Made by a program: the position numbers and the translations under genes. From Trichopria drosophilae (Eukaryota > Arthropoda > Insecta > Hymenoptera > Diapriidae): a stretch of 64,000 bases of DNA. Position 1 is the stretch's first letter. Each line of letters begins with the position of its first letter. Below the pieces are notes generated by a model, which was not told the origin of the DNA, did no database searches, and saw only the letters and a list, made by a program, of their open reading frames with translations. Where the stretch lies: contig CM059584.1 in assembly GCA_030407085.1 (NCBI GenBank), positions 131,105,501 to 131,169,500 of the forward strand, in the 5' to 3' direction. This document shows positions 51,001-60,899 of this stretch, one piece after another.

Positions 51001-52518
51001 ATCATATTTACTCTAACTGTTACTCGATTTACAGTTTTTTTTATTTTAAAAGATGAATAGCTTACCTTTTTGACCGACCTTACCTCATTTTGATAATATG
51101 AAAAGGATGCCCATGGGTACAGGTTATTTTATCCCCCGAGGTGTAACCACCAAAACTGTCCAATTCGGGAGTATGATGATATGTAACACCTCGTACCAAA
51201 TTCGATTATTTTATCAGGTGGCAAAGTTTAAAAAATCTTTATTGAAGTTGCGGATTTTACATAGAAAAATGCAGTAATCTAAGTAAATAGTCAGCACCAT
51301 CCTTTGTTTGTGACAGATTCGCTGTTTCCAGTTACATGTCTAGATCGTCGACTACTGCGCAGAGAGAAATGTGTGACAAAAATGGGCCATGTTTTCATAC
51401 GGCGTTGCCCTTTCGATTTCATTGTTTCAAAAAGTTGAACAAAACTAGTAAAGACATACTTACTTAACCCTTTGTGGCCTACATTTTTTAAACGAAAAGT
51501 TTTGCATGACAATTTTTAAAGTAACTTTTTAATTAGCAAAATGACGAATTTTCTTAAAATTGATCGAATTTGCTTGAAACTCGTTATTTGTGGGTTTGTG
51601 GGGTCATTCTTCATTCTTTATCGATTCTTGAATACTAACTTCGAATTCATAATCAGCATCCCAAAAACCCCCATGTATCTAATTTGTTTCCAACTCACCA
51701 TAATGTTCGTTAAAACGTTTTTGAGAATTTGTTCACAGAAATAAGTTCCTTTCCACAACAGCTACCGGGTGAAATAATGTAATCAGAAATGATTACTTAA
51801 AAATATGAAAAATTAAACGTGGGAGTTAGACGACAAATTTTACGGTTTGATATTTTCTTGCCATATTGTCGAGATCGATTCCTGACATGAAAGTTCCAGG
51901 TGTAAATTATCCTATTTCTAAGCAATGCATCCTGATTATGTTACTTTACTCGGTAGCTATTGTGATGAGTAATCTATTTTTGTAAAGTAATTTTGAAAAA
52001 GTGCGTAAGAAATGAATAATCACGGCGCAAAGTTTTCTGGATGTTTTAACAGCTCCCGGGACACTCGAGGGCCCAATAATTACATGGAAATTACTTTTTT
52101 TATTAGAAAATATTCAGCGGATCTAGAAAACATATTCTCAACCAAAACAAAAATCGTCTAAATGCCTTTTTTTAGAAAAATTCTTCACAGTTGTTCAGCA
52201 TTTGAAGGTACTGCGTGTAAAAAATTATTAACAAATATAGCTCTTACGTAAAATTTGCCTTTGGAGTGCTTAAAATTATCCCAAGCTCTCGCTTGTTTTT
52301 TAATCAGTCATTCATCCGACTAGTGTTTCCAAAAAATTGAATATTAATTGTCGATCGGTTTTTGAAGTTTATGATAAGCTATAAACTTATTTCCATATTG
52401 ATAATTCTAAATATCCACACTGTAGTTTTCCACATGTAAGATTTTTGTACGTGAAGGAAAGTCGGTCTTGGATTTTATTCTGAACAATCGATGTGGGATA
52501 ACATATATTTCATCAAAT
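51001..52518. other. AT-rich DNA with one inverted module trace
   Basis: AACTTCGAATTCATAATCAG followed by CATCCCAAAAACCCCC (about 51628-51673) is the complement of the module's GGGTTTTTGGGATGCTGATT part. Otherwise nothing is recognised. Open frames at 51291-51512 (-) and 51541-51744 (+) have no motif. Confidence 0.5.
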
Positions 52519-52736
52519 CTACACTGATAAAAGAATTTATTTACTGTAAAGACGGCTTTTTTAAATATGGCGAACTAAAGCATTTCTTTACTGTAAACAA
52601 GATTTATTAATAGTCAAAAAATATATTTGTTACTAAATAAAATTATTTTTAAGAAAATTAATGGCTAAGAAATCGTTTAGTTCGCCATATTTAAAGAAAC
52701 ATACTTTATCATAAATAAATTCTTTTATCAGTGTAG
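52519..52736. mobile_element. MITE, 218 bp, CTACACTGATAAAAGAA ends
   Basis: CTACACTGATAAAAGAATTT at the left and its exact complement at the right (52717-52736). The similarity continues inward through AAATATGGCGAACTAAA (about 52566-52582) and its complement TTTAGTTCGCCATATTT (about 52676-52692). Most of the element is a hairpin. There is no ORF. No clear target duplication was read. Confidence 0.8.
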
Positions 52737-52819
52737 AGTGAGCTTCTAAAAGTATAGTTTGTGAATTAATTAGCCTTCATATCTAAACTATCCCGTAAAC
52801 TAAACTCGTATTCGCTATG

Positions 52820-52954
52820 TTAAGTTACTCTGGTGGCGAAAATGGAACTACTGAGATGGGTTTCATATGAAGTACAATATTAAGTTTTCCATCATGGCGT
52901 AGGGTATGCGAAACCCATCACAGTAGTTTAAATCTGACCACCCGAGTAACTTAA
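52820..52954. mobile_element. small TTAA-flanked MITE, 127 bp
   Basis: TTAA, then GTTACTCTGGTGGCGAAAAT on the left. The complement of the right is TTAA, then GTTACTCGGGTGGTCAGATT. TACTGAGATGGGTTTC and TACTGTGATGGGTTTC also pair. TTAA lies on both sides. A related copy, interrupted by the element at 57002, is found in the opposite arm (about 56990-57870). Confidence 0.65.
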
Positions 52955-53340
52955 TAGGAATCAAATTTCCTTACGTGTAATAGCAAATTATTTTTGTATT
53001 CATTGGAAAATATGCAAGAACGATAGATATTTATTTATTAAGTAAATGGTTAGAAAACCTTTACAAATAATTGATATTTTCCGGAGTTATGCTAGTTGTG
53101 TAGTGTCTAATTAAAATATTATTTTAGGGAAGAATGAATCGGTCTTAATCCATTAACGCGGTTTGCTAATTTATTACCTGTATTTCAACCTCGTACATTT
53201 ACTAGAAAAACAGGACGTAACTTTCAAACGGTTCATTTCCGGTTCGTTTTGAAGTTGCTCTTGCGAGTACATAGTCGAAATTTTAAAAAATGTTTGGCAA
53301 ATCCAAATGCAAAAAAAAAAGAATTACGCTTCGAAAATGG

Positions 53341-54264
53341 GATTCTTTTGTGTAATTTTACAAAAAAAAACAAGCTATAAATTTAGAATCTTTTCTAGAA
53401 AACCATCAACTTTCATATAAAAAATTAAAAACTCAAAAAATAGTTGGGCAGGCCAAAATAGGAGTCATTACTAAAAACGATTTTTTAGCGACAAAGAATT
53501 AATAAATGTTATTTATTTAAAATTTTTGTTTTTTTGAAAAATTGATAATTTTTTACAAAAAACAACATTTATATAATATTTTTGTACGAATTAATGTTGG
53601 GGTGTAAAAAATTAATTTAACAATTAAAAACCAAAATCCGAAATTGCTTCTATCTCGAAAAATAATTGAGTTAGAGACCTAAAATTTTGTAGAAAGTCAT
53701 ATCTTATAAGGTACTAAAATACCTAAAATTGAACAAAACTTTTGCAAAATGACAGTGCAGTTTGCTGTGGAATGTCCCATATATCATATATGATATATGA
53801 AACTTTGTTCTAAAACGTCTTTTTGTAAATCCCTAAATTTCATAAATATGTTGGTAAGCAGCGATGCAGTTTTTACAAGATTATATCGGTATTCATTAGA
53901 CTATGGCTACAATGAATATTTGCACATTATTTTATGAAACAATTATTTCAAAAAGCCTTTCTTTATAAAAACATATTTTGAATAGCAGTAGTTAAAATAA
54001 TAAAATGTATAAAAATGCAGATGTTTTTAAAATCAAGTGTTTGGAAGCAATATACGCAGCTTTTGATTTCTTAAAAAAATAATTAATAGAATATGATTAA
54101 AATGTTTTAAATTTTGATTTGAACTAACAGTATACTTATTACTTATACTCTTATTTATAAATGGATATATGATGTTCAATACTGTCAATTTCAAAATATG
54201 AACGTGCGCACGAACCTACCTATAAAATTTCTGCAAATAAATCAGCCTATGTCTATAATATATT
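53341..54264. other. AT-rich part of the palindrome interior
   Basis: Contains a perfect 22-bp AT palindrome at 53778-53799 (centre CATATATG) and a partial palindrome at about 53505-53575. There is no counterpart in the right half and no gene. Confidence 0.55.
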
Positions 54265-54900
54265 TTGTGGGTCGCTGAATCCGAATCTGAAGTCAATTTA
54301 AGTCCATCGCGTCAAGTTTTTAACATAACCTAAAAAACCTCAACAATCCTACACTATAAAAAAAGTCGATGTAATTTTACTACGTATCACGTTGGAAATA
54401 AATCGATTCACGTGTAATGCAGTAAAAATACAAGCCGTGTGTTAAATTACGGGGTGATATATTGCAAATATACAATCGATGTGTCATCAACGACAATTAA
54501 GTTCAGATCATGCAGAACAAGAGAACACATGGTTTTCTGAAATAAACGTAAAAACAGTAAAAAAATGGCCGAATGTTTACAATTGCTGTTTACATAATAA
54601 TTGTATATCCGCAATGTAATACAATGTTAGTTTACATACGACTTGTACTTTTACTACGTTACTCGTGAATCGATTTATTTCTAACGTGATACGCAGTAAA
54701 ATTACATCGTAATTTTTTTGTATAATTAGACCTTAAAATGATAAAATAAAAAATAATTTGCGGTTGGAAGTCTTTGGCGTCGCTGAAGCCATATCCGAAG
54801 TCCATTCAGCTCCATTACGTTAAGTTCTTGACATAATCTGAAAAAGAAATCTAAAAATCTACCCTGAAATATGAAAATAAAGAAAAATTCTGGCCTACAA
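54265..54900 (-). repeat. two module copies interrupted by a MITE
   Basis: TGTGGGTCGCTGAATCCGAA followed by GTCCATCGCGTCAAGTT (54265-54320), and GGCGTCGCTGAAGCCATATC followed by TCCATTACGTTAAGTTC (54777-54826). Both run in the opposite direction to the copies at 55.2-56.4 kb. The MITE at 54350-54728 lies between them. Confidence 0.65.
54350..54728. mobile_element. MITE, about 379 bp, inserted in module array
   Basis: TACACTATAAAAAAAGTCGA followed by TGTAATTTTACTACG at the left. The complement at the right end gives TTATACAAAAAAATTACGA followed by TGTAATTTTACTGCG. The pairing continues through AAATAAATCGATTCACG (about 54396). The core has ATTGCAAATATACAATCG words and no ORF. Arms are about 70 bp. 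Confidence 0.7.
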
Positions 54901-54904
54901 GTCA

Positions 54905-55025
54905 TTGAATGTTTACTGGACAGTCCTGGACAATACTGGAATGTATAGTGGATCGTTCTCCATAAAATTGGACTGTATTGAAAGTTCTGGAATATACTGA
55001 ACAATACTGAACTATACTGGACACT
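54905..55025. repeat. CTGGAATGTACTGA-type minisatellite, left half
   Basis: Repeated units such as TGGACAATACTGGAATGTA, TGGAATATACTGAACAATA and ACTGAACTATACTGGACA, about 15-25 bp each. It is mirrored by the array at 55570-55705. Confidence 0.6.
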
Positions 55026-55569
55026 AGTATGAAATAAAGGAGATTGGTTAAATTTTAACGCAAACTTATAATTCTGAATTTTATCCCCCGCACACTCACA
55101 AGCCATTTTACTCCCATGTATTACACAGGAGTTTTGCTCCAAGCTGATATAAGAAAACGTATTTCGCACCTAATTCAGAATGACAAAATACATAAAGATA
55201 CATAAAATAGTCTGGACATGAGATCATTGTATGAGTTAATGTCACCGAGATCAATGTAAAAATCCAGAAGTTATGGAGTTGAACGTGCTTCAAATTCGGT
55301 TTCAGCGACCTCAAAAATATAAAGAATACATGGTATGACTTCCAGGCGAGAATTTTTATTTTATTTCAATATTTTTTGTGGTCGATTTGTAGATTTTTTG
55401 AGGTTGTATAAAAAATTCGACGTGATAGGACTCTGCATCGGATTATCTATTACAATCATTCGTAGCACAACGCACGAGTGGTATTGTCTTTTGATTTCTA
55501 CCATATGCTGTTATTCGTTTAAAATTGCACAATTCAAGCAGACGTTTTTAAAAGAGCTTCAGTAGCATC

Positions 55570-55705
55570 CAGAACTGACTGGTACATTCCAGTACTACCC
55601 AGTACATTCCAGTATTGTTAAGCTATATTCAGTACATTTCAGTATTGTTCAGTACATTCCAGAGGAGTCCAATATTCTCCAGTGCTATCCAGTACAGTCA
55701 AGTCC
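55570..55705. repeat. CCAGTACATTCCAGTA-type minisatellite, right half
   Basis: Units such as GTACATTCCAGTACTACC and CAGTACATTCCAGTATTGTT, the reverse complement type of the array at 54905-55025. Its last units abut the MITE at 55710. Confidence 0.7.
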
Positions 55706-55707
55706 AG

Positions 55708-55895
55708 TACAGTAGTACCCCTCGTATTTTAAGTTCCTCCTCTATCTTAAGGATTCGCTCCCTTCTATTTTAACTTTCTTTCATGTCCTCTCTCTCACGT
55801 TGCTGGTGATGAGGAAGAGAAGTAGTGTTAAAATAAGAGGGGGTGCCGCCATATTCCTTGACTCGAAATCTTAAAATAAGAGGGGGCCTACTATA
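55708..55895. mobile_element. short pogo-like MITE, 184 bp
   Basis: TA, then CAGTAGTACCCCTCGTATTT at the left. The complement at the right is TA, then TAGTAGGCCCCCTCTTATTT. Both ends continue TTAAG. AAAATAAGAGGGGG occurs twice near the right end (about 55832 and 55872). TA targeting and CAGTAG ends fit a Tc1-mariner/pogo type. No transposase. Confidence 0.65.
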
Positions 55896-55989
55896 CTGCT
55901 CAGTTGACAGTTCCGTTTACTCCAGACAATTCAGAGAGCAACTACACGGGACGAGCTTCCGAGGCCAGTTATACATGTGATGTATAACT

Positions 55990-56460
55990 AAAAGGAAACA
56001 TGGTTTGGTTTTCGGGTTAGAATTTTCCTTTATTTTAACATTTTGGAGTCGATTTTTAGGATATTTTTTGAGGTTATGTCAAAAAACTGACCTGACGAGA
56101 TCGAATGGACTTCGAATTCAATTTCAGCGGCCCCAAAAACGTAATGGAAACATGGTATGCCTTCTAGAAACAGAATTTTTCTTTATTTTCATGCTTTAGG
56201 ATAGATTTTTAAATTTATTTTTCAGGTTATGTCAAGAACTTAACGTGATGGGGCTGAATGGGCTTCGAATATAACGGAAACGTGACATAGACTTCTAAGT
56301 GTAACTTTTTCTTCATTTTAACATTTTCAGGTCTAATTATAGGATTTTTTTGCGATTTTTTGAGGTTATATCAAAAACGTGACATGATGGAGTTAAGTAT
56401 ACTTCAGATTTGGATTCGGCGACTCAAAAGACATATTATAGACATAGTCTGACCTCCAGA
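55990..56460 (+). repeat. three tandem copies of a 140-153-bp unit
   Basis: AGGTTATGTC or AGGTTATATC recurs at 56071, 56224 and 56363. Each is followed by a CTGACGTGATGG-like line, a TTCGAATTCAATTTCAGCGG-like line and AAACATGGTATG..TTCTAG. A further copy is at 55240-55420. The TCAGCGACC(T/C)CAAAAA part is the complement of the dispersed module's TTTTTGAGGTCGCTGA, linking this array to the 125-bp module. Confidence 0.7.
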
Positions 56461-57001
56461 TCCGAACTTTAGTGTTTTTTGTGTGGGAGTGTGTTATCAA
56501 ATAAATTGATCATCATTAATTTGTAGTACATAGGGCTTATTTATTAATTTTTAACAAGAAAACGCGTCTTTTAATGGAAAAAACAGCATCAAATGACAAA
56601 AGTACACAAAAGAAACCCATTTTCGAGGCGTAATTCTTTTTTTCCATTTGCATTTGCCAAACATTTTTTGCAGTTTCGATCATTTACTCACAAGAGCAAC
56701 CTCAAACATAGCCGGAAATGAACCGTTTGAAAGTTATGTACTTTTTTTCTAGTAAATGTACAAGGTTGAAATTCAGGTAGAAAAATCAGCACACCGCGTT
56801 AAAGGATTAAAATCGATTCAATCTTCCCCAAGATAAGATTTTAGTTAGACACTACAAAATGTGCATAACTCGGTAGAATATAATTTGTTTATGAAGCCCT
56901 TCTAACCTTTTACTTAACACGTAAATATCTTGCATATTTTCAAATAAATACAAAAATAATTTGCTATTACACATCAGGAAATTTGAAGCCTAAGTTACTG
57001 T

Positions 57002-57741
57002 TTAACCTGTTAACGTCCAAGTGGACACTTTTTTGTCACGATTTTCAATGCTCTTCCAGAATCCGTCACCAGAATTGACATACAATGCTTAGAAAATTAA
57101 ATATGGCGGCTTGAATGCAAAAAAAAAACACGAAAAAACGCGTCTAATTTTTTTTCGTCAATTTTTTTCGTAACGAAAATCTCTACGCTATCAGTTCTAA
57201 CCTATCCTATAAGTGGTCAAAATGGTTGTACTTTTTGAATAAATTTTTTGTATTATTTTAAAATCATCTCAGAATTATTAAAATGGCCGCCAATGCGTTT
57301 AAAAACTAAGTATGAGATTTACATTGATTTTAGAGCACATGATGACCTTGAGAAAATTATATCCGAAAATGATTGTTTATCTTCGAGTTCGTTGATTGCA
57401 AAACGGTTGACGAAATTAAGAAATTCAAAATAGCGGATCCAATATGGCCGACTAACTTGTTCAAAACAACTATTTTGACCACTTATAGGATAGGTTAGAA
57501 CTGATAGCGTACAGATTTTCGTTATGAAAAAAATTTACTTTTTTTTGTTTTTTTTTTTGTTTTCAAGCCGCCATATTTAATTTTCTAAGCATTGAATGTT
57601 AATTCTGATGACGGATTCTAAAAGAGGACAAAATTTTATGTAAGAATTAATAATTCAAAATTTTGTTTCAAAGCCTTAACATTAATAATAATGTCATTGA
57701 AAATCGTGCCGAAAGTGTCCGCTTGGACATTAACGGGTTAA
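57002..57741. mobile_element. TTAA-flanked piggyBac-like MITE, 732 bp
   Basis: TTAA, then CCTGTTAACGTCCAAGTGGA at the left. The complement at the right is TTAA, then CCCGTTAATGTCCAAGCGGA. The interior is mirrored (TAACCTATCCTATAAGTGGT and complement, TTAAATATGGCGGCTTG and complement). It includes a module copy at 57420-57460 (AAATTCAAAATAGCGGATCC). It interrupts the right arm of the large palindrome. The corresponding place in the left arm (52928-52931) has a single TTAA. No transposase. Confidence 0.85.
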
Positions 57742-57910
57742 GCTACTCTGATGTGTTTCACAAACAATAAGCCATGATAGAAAACTTCATGGTGTAATAT
57801 ATGTGAAACTTATTACACCATGTGTGAAACCCATCTCAGTAGTTCCATTTTCGCCACCAGAGTAACTTTAGTCCTCCCTTTTAGGACGGGACGGACACAT
57901 TTTGTGCATT

Positions 57911-58565
57911 AAGTTCAGCGCTCTGCCTAACGATGTTACGGTCATGCAAAAAAATTCTTCTTAAATTTTAAAAATTGTCGTCCGCCATATTGGATCCGCC
58001 ATTTTTAATTTTTAAAATATGACTTCGGATTTGAAATCAGCGACCTCCAAATCCCTTTAGTAACGAATTTTGTGAAGATCCGACAAGCTTTTAAAATTTG
58101 TGTCCGCCATATTGGATCCGCCATTTTGAATTTTGATAATCTGACATCAAATTTGTAATCAGCGACCTCAAAAACATATAAGTATGTAGTTGTCCAGAAT
58201 ATAGTGATGCTAAAACTTCAATTTATTAGTTTACAATGAAACTTGGAAAAATTTCTGCGGTTTGGCCGCCATTTTGAAATGTTGAAAAGCGAGTAGTATC
58301 GTTTGAAAGCTGAACTATTTTGGACGCGACATTATGCATTTGCATGCTTCCAACGTTGCTGTCTTCGGGTGAAAATCTTAGATTTATGAAAACATTTTTT
58401 GAAAAAATCGTGTTTTTTTGTAAAAAATCAACTGCATCTTTTTTAAGAAGAGATTTAGGTGAATTTCGTCAACAGAATCTGAAAGAGCAGACAAAAATAC
58501 GTAAGAAATGATGGCTGAAGAATTTTTTGCATGACCGTAACATCCTTAAGCAGAGCGCTGAACTT
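57911..58565. mobile_element. TIR element, 655 bp, AAGTTCAGCGCTCTGC ends
   Basis: AAGTTCAGCGCTCTGCCTAA followed by CGATGTTACGGTCATGC at the left. The exact-type complement is at the right end (GCATGACCGTAACATCC, then TTAAGCAGAGCGCTGAACTT). Terminal repeats are about 50 bp. The interior holds two inverted module copies (GTCCGCCATATTGGATCCGC at about 57970 and about 58102, each followed by a GTAATCAGCGACCTC-type line). The sequence between 57870 and 57910 is also absent from the left palindrome arm. No transposase. Confidence 0.75.
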
Positions 58566-58640
58566 ATAACGAATACGAGTAGTTTTCGGTATAGTTTAGA
58601 TATTTGTATTAAATGGTGCTTATTTAACTAATTTTAAACA

Positions 58641-58974
58641 GGAAAACGAATATTTTAATTCAAAGAATTGCATAAAAGTAGTAAAAACAAATAAAAAACA
58701 ATTTTGTAAGTGTAAAACTGTATTTTCTAAATAATTACAGAATGATTTTAACAAATTGTTTACACTTCTAGCACCACTGAATTCCTCGTAAAAAATTATT
58801 AAAGAAAAAATTGTGTTTAAATTTTTTAAAGGCGTATTTCATAGAACTGATTTTATGGGTATACCCTCCCCTCAAGCACAGAAAATTGGGCCAGCCTGGT
58901 GAAATTATCGATCACAGCCAGTAAAATAGCAGTCTTAATGGAATAAATAAACAATCTGCGCCAAATAAATATCC
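58641..58974. other. AT-rich spacer
   Basis: From about 58617 it resembles 56537 onward (GCTTATTT..TTAA..AGGAAAACG), a diverged direct repeat of the inner right arm. No gene. Confidence 0.4.
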
Positions 58975-60392
58975 CAGGACTCCCAGTGCCTCGTCCCCTT
59001 AAAAAAAGGAAAAAAGGGAATTTGAACTTAAAAAGAAGGAACTAAAAAAGGACCTTGAGGTAGAAAAATAGACTAAAAAAGGACTAAAAAAAGTTTTGAT
59101 TTTAACTTTTTAATTGTAAGCCTGATACAATTATTACATTACAATTTATAATAAAATTTTGTTTGGTTGTTATCACAAGGGGAGAGTCCGGGCACAAAAT
59201 CAGCTATATCAAACAAACGTTCAAAAATTCCCTAGAAATTATTTCTTTAGTGATTTTTGAGGAGGAATTCAATTGTAATAAAATAAAAATCAAAAACAAA
59301 TTTTTTCACCAAAAAAGAAAAATTTTTTTTTTCGAATAAAATGGAATTTTTTAAAATCCATACGTAATTATTTAGAAAATATGTTTTTCTGTTTTCCAAT
59401 TGTTTTTTTTTTAAATTTTTAAAATAGATTACCAAATTTGAATAGCCTTTATTCGGAAAAAACAAATTTTTTCACGCTGAAACGTTTCATTTTGCTATTG
59501 TTGGACATCACCCTTTCAGATTTGGCTGCAAATTTTGTATACGGGTCTCTACCCAAAAAATTTAACGCTCAATTTTTTTTTTAATTTTTATACCTGTTTT
59601 TTTTAAATTTTTTCGTCGTTTTTAATTTAAACATTCAAAGCAAACTTGGTGAATAAAAAAACATATTTTCTAACTAATTATGGATGGATTTTAAAAAATT
59701 TTATTTTTTCGACGAAAAAAAGAATCTTTTTTATCAAACATTTTTATAAAATTGTTATTATATTACCATTAAATTCGTCGTAAAAAAAAACATTTTTTTC
59801 GTATTTTTCGAAAGATTGTTTGTTAAAGTTCCTTATAGTTTCAATAACTTAGTTTTTCATTTCCCTGAGATGCTTTGCAACTTTTTCATAAGGTGTCTAT
59901 GTATACAAGGAACCTATATTTATAAAATCATAAATATGGAAAATTGTTTTGTTTATTTACAATTTTTTATTATTACATAATAAAAGTAATCGTTTCTAGT
60001 AAAGAAGTAATCATTTTGACAAAGTTTTTAAATTAAATAGAGAAAAAAAAATAATCATATAATTTTTGTTGCATACTACATACTGTATATGTATATTATA
60101 AAATAATTTATAGACGAAAAACAATATGGATATAATTTTGAATGGCTTCATACTATTTTTTAGTTTCTCCCAAGTTAAAACATAAGTAATATTGTCATAT
60201 TTCATCGGATTTGAAAAACGAATTACTTTTCTTAATCAAACATTTATTCATACGCAGAAAACAAGACGTAAAAAGCCGCAGAAGGACAATTTAAATTTGA
60301 ACGGTTAAAAAAGGGATGTAAAAGGGACTTTTGACAAAAAAAGGAAATAAAAGGGACTAAAGTCGAAAAAAGAGACTGACTGGGAGCCCTGT
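58975..60392. mobile_element. hAT-like non-autonomous element with TATCC duplication
   Basis: The left end is CAGGACTCCCAGTGCCTCG. The complement of the right end is CAGGGCTCCCAGTCAGTCTC. TATCC sits directly outside both ends (58970-58974 and 60393-60397), a 5-bp target duplication. Subterminal purine-rich sequence (AAAAAAGGACT, AAAAGGGACT) is mirrored at both sides. CAGGG-type ends and a 5-8-bp duplication fit the hAT group, though the short duplication leaves this open. The interior is AT-rich with no transposase. Confidence 0.7.
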
Positions 60393-60825
60393 ATCCACTC
60401 TTGAAGAATTAGTCCTTTATTAGAGCAACTCCATTTCTATTCTGTAAAGAGTTTTTTAAAAAGACTGTTTGGAGAAAAACATTTTTACTAGCCAAAGCAT
60501 GAAATCTGTCACAAATATCTCCAGATTTTTCTCATCTTCAAAATTTGTTATTGTAATCAATGAAATCTATATATATTTTAAAAATCATTACACATTTTTC
60601 TCTGTGTTGACGTTGGTTCAGTAGTGAATGCCTTAAGAATAAAAATCACACATCCATTTTCATTTTTATTCAAATACATTGCAATGAACATAATCGACGA
60701 TCGAATGGGAAGAAAATTTTTGTGATAAATAAATAAAGTATATAAATATACATCGTACATAATAATGGTAATAACGGTAATAATAATAAGAACGTTCATA
60801 ATATTAGTTGGAATATTTTTTAGTG

Positions 60826-60868
60826 ATAATAATCATAATAATAATAATAATAATAATAATAATCATAA
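60826..60868 (+). repeat. (AAT)n microsatellite
   Basis: About 12-13 ATA/AAT units interrupted by two AATCAT variants. Confidence 0.85.
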
Positions 60869-60899
60869 AGTATACATCAAGCAACTTAAGTTACGCATG

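Larger units (their letters stand above)
52765..58640. repeat. 5.9-kb composite palindrome
   Basis: The left arm (about 52765-53340) is the reverse complement of a right arm spread over about 56610-58640. Matching words include CGAAAATGGAACTACTGAGA, GGTTCATTTCCGG/CCGGAAATGAACC, TGTAATAGCAAATTATTTTT and AATTACGC..CGAAAATGGG. The right arm is longer because two elements (57002-57741 and 57911-58565) are inserted in it. Further in, modules at 54265-54350 and 54760-54900 face modules at 55240-55420 and 55990-56460. At the centre, a minisatellite of GGACAATACTGGAATGTA type (54905-55025) faces its complement (55570-55705). No gene is present. Confidence 0.72.
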
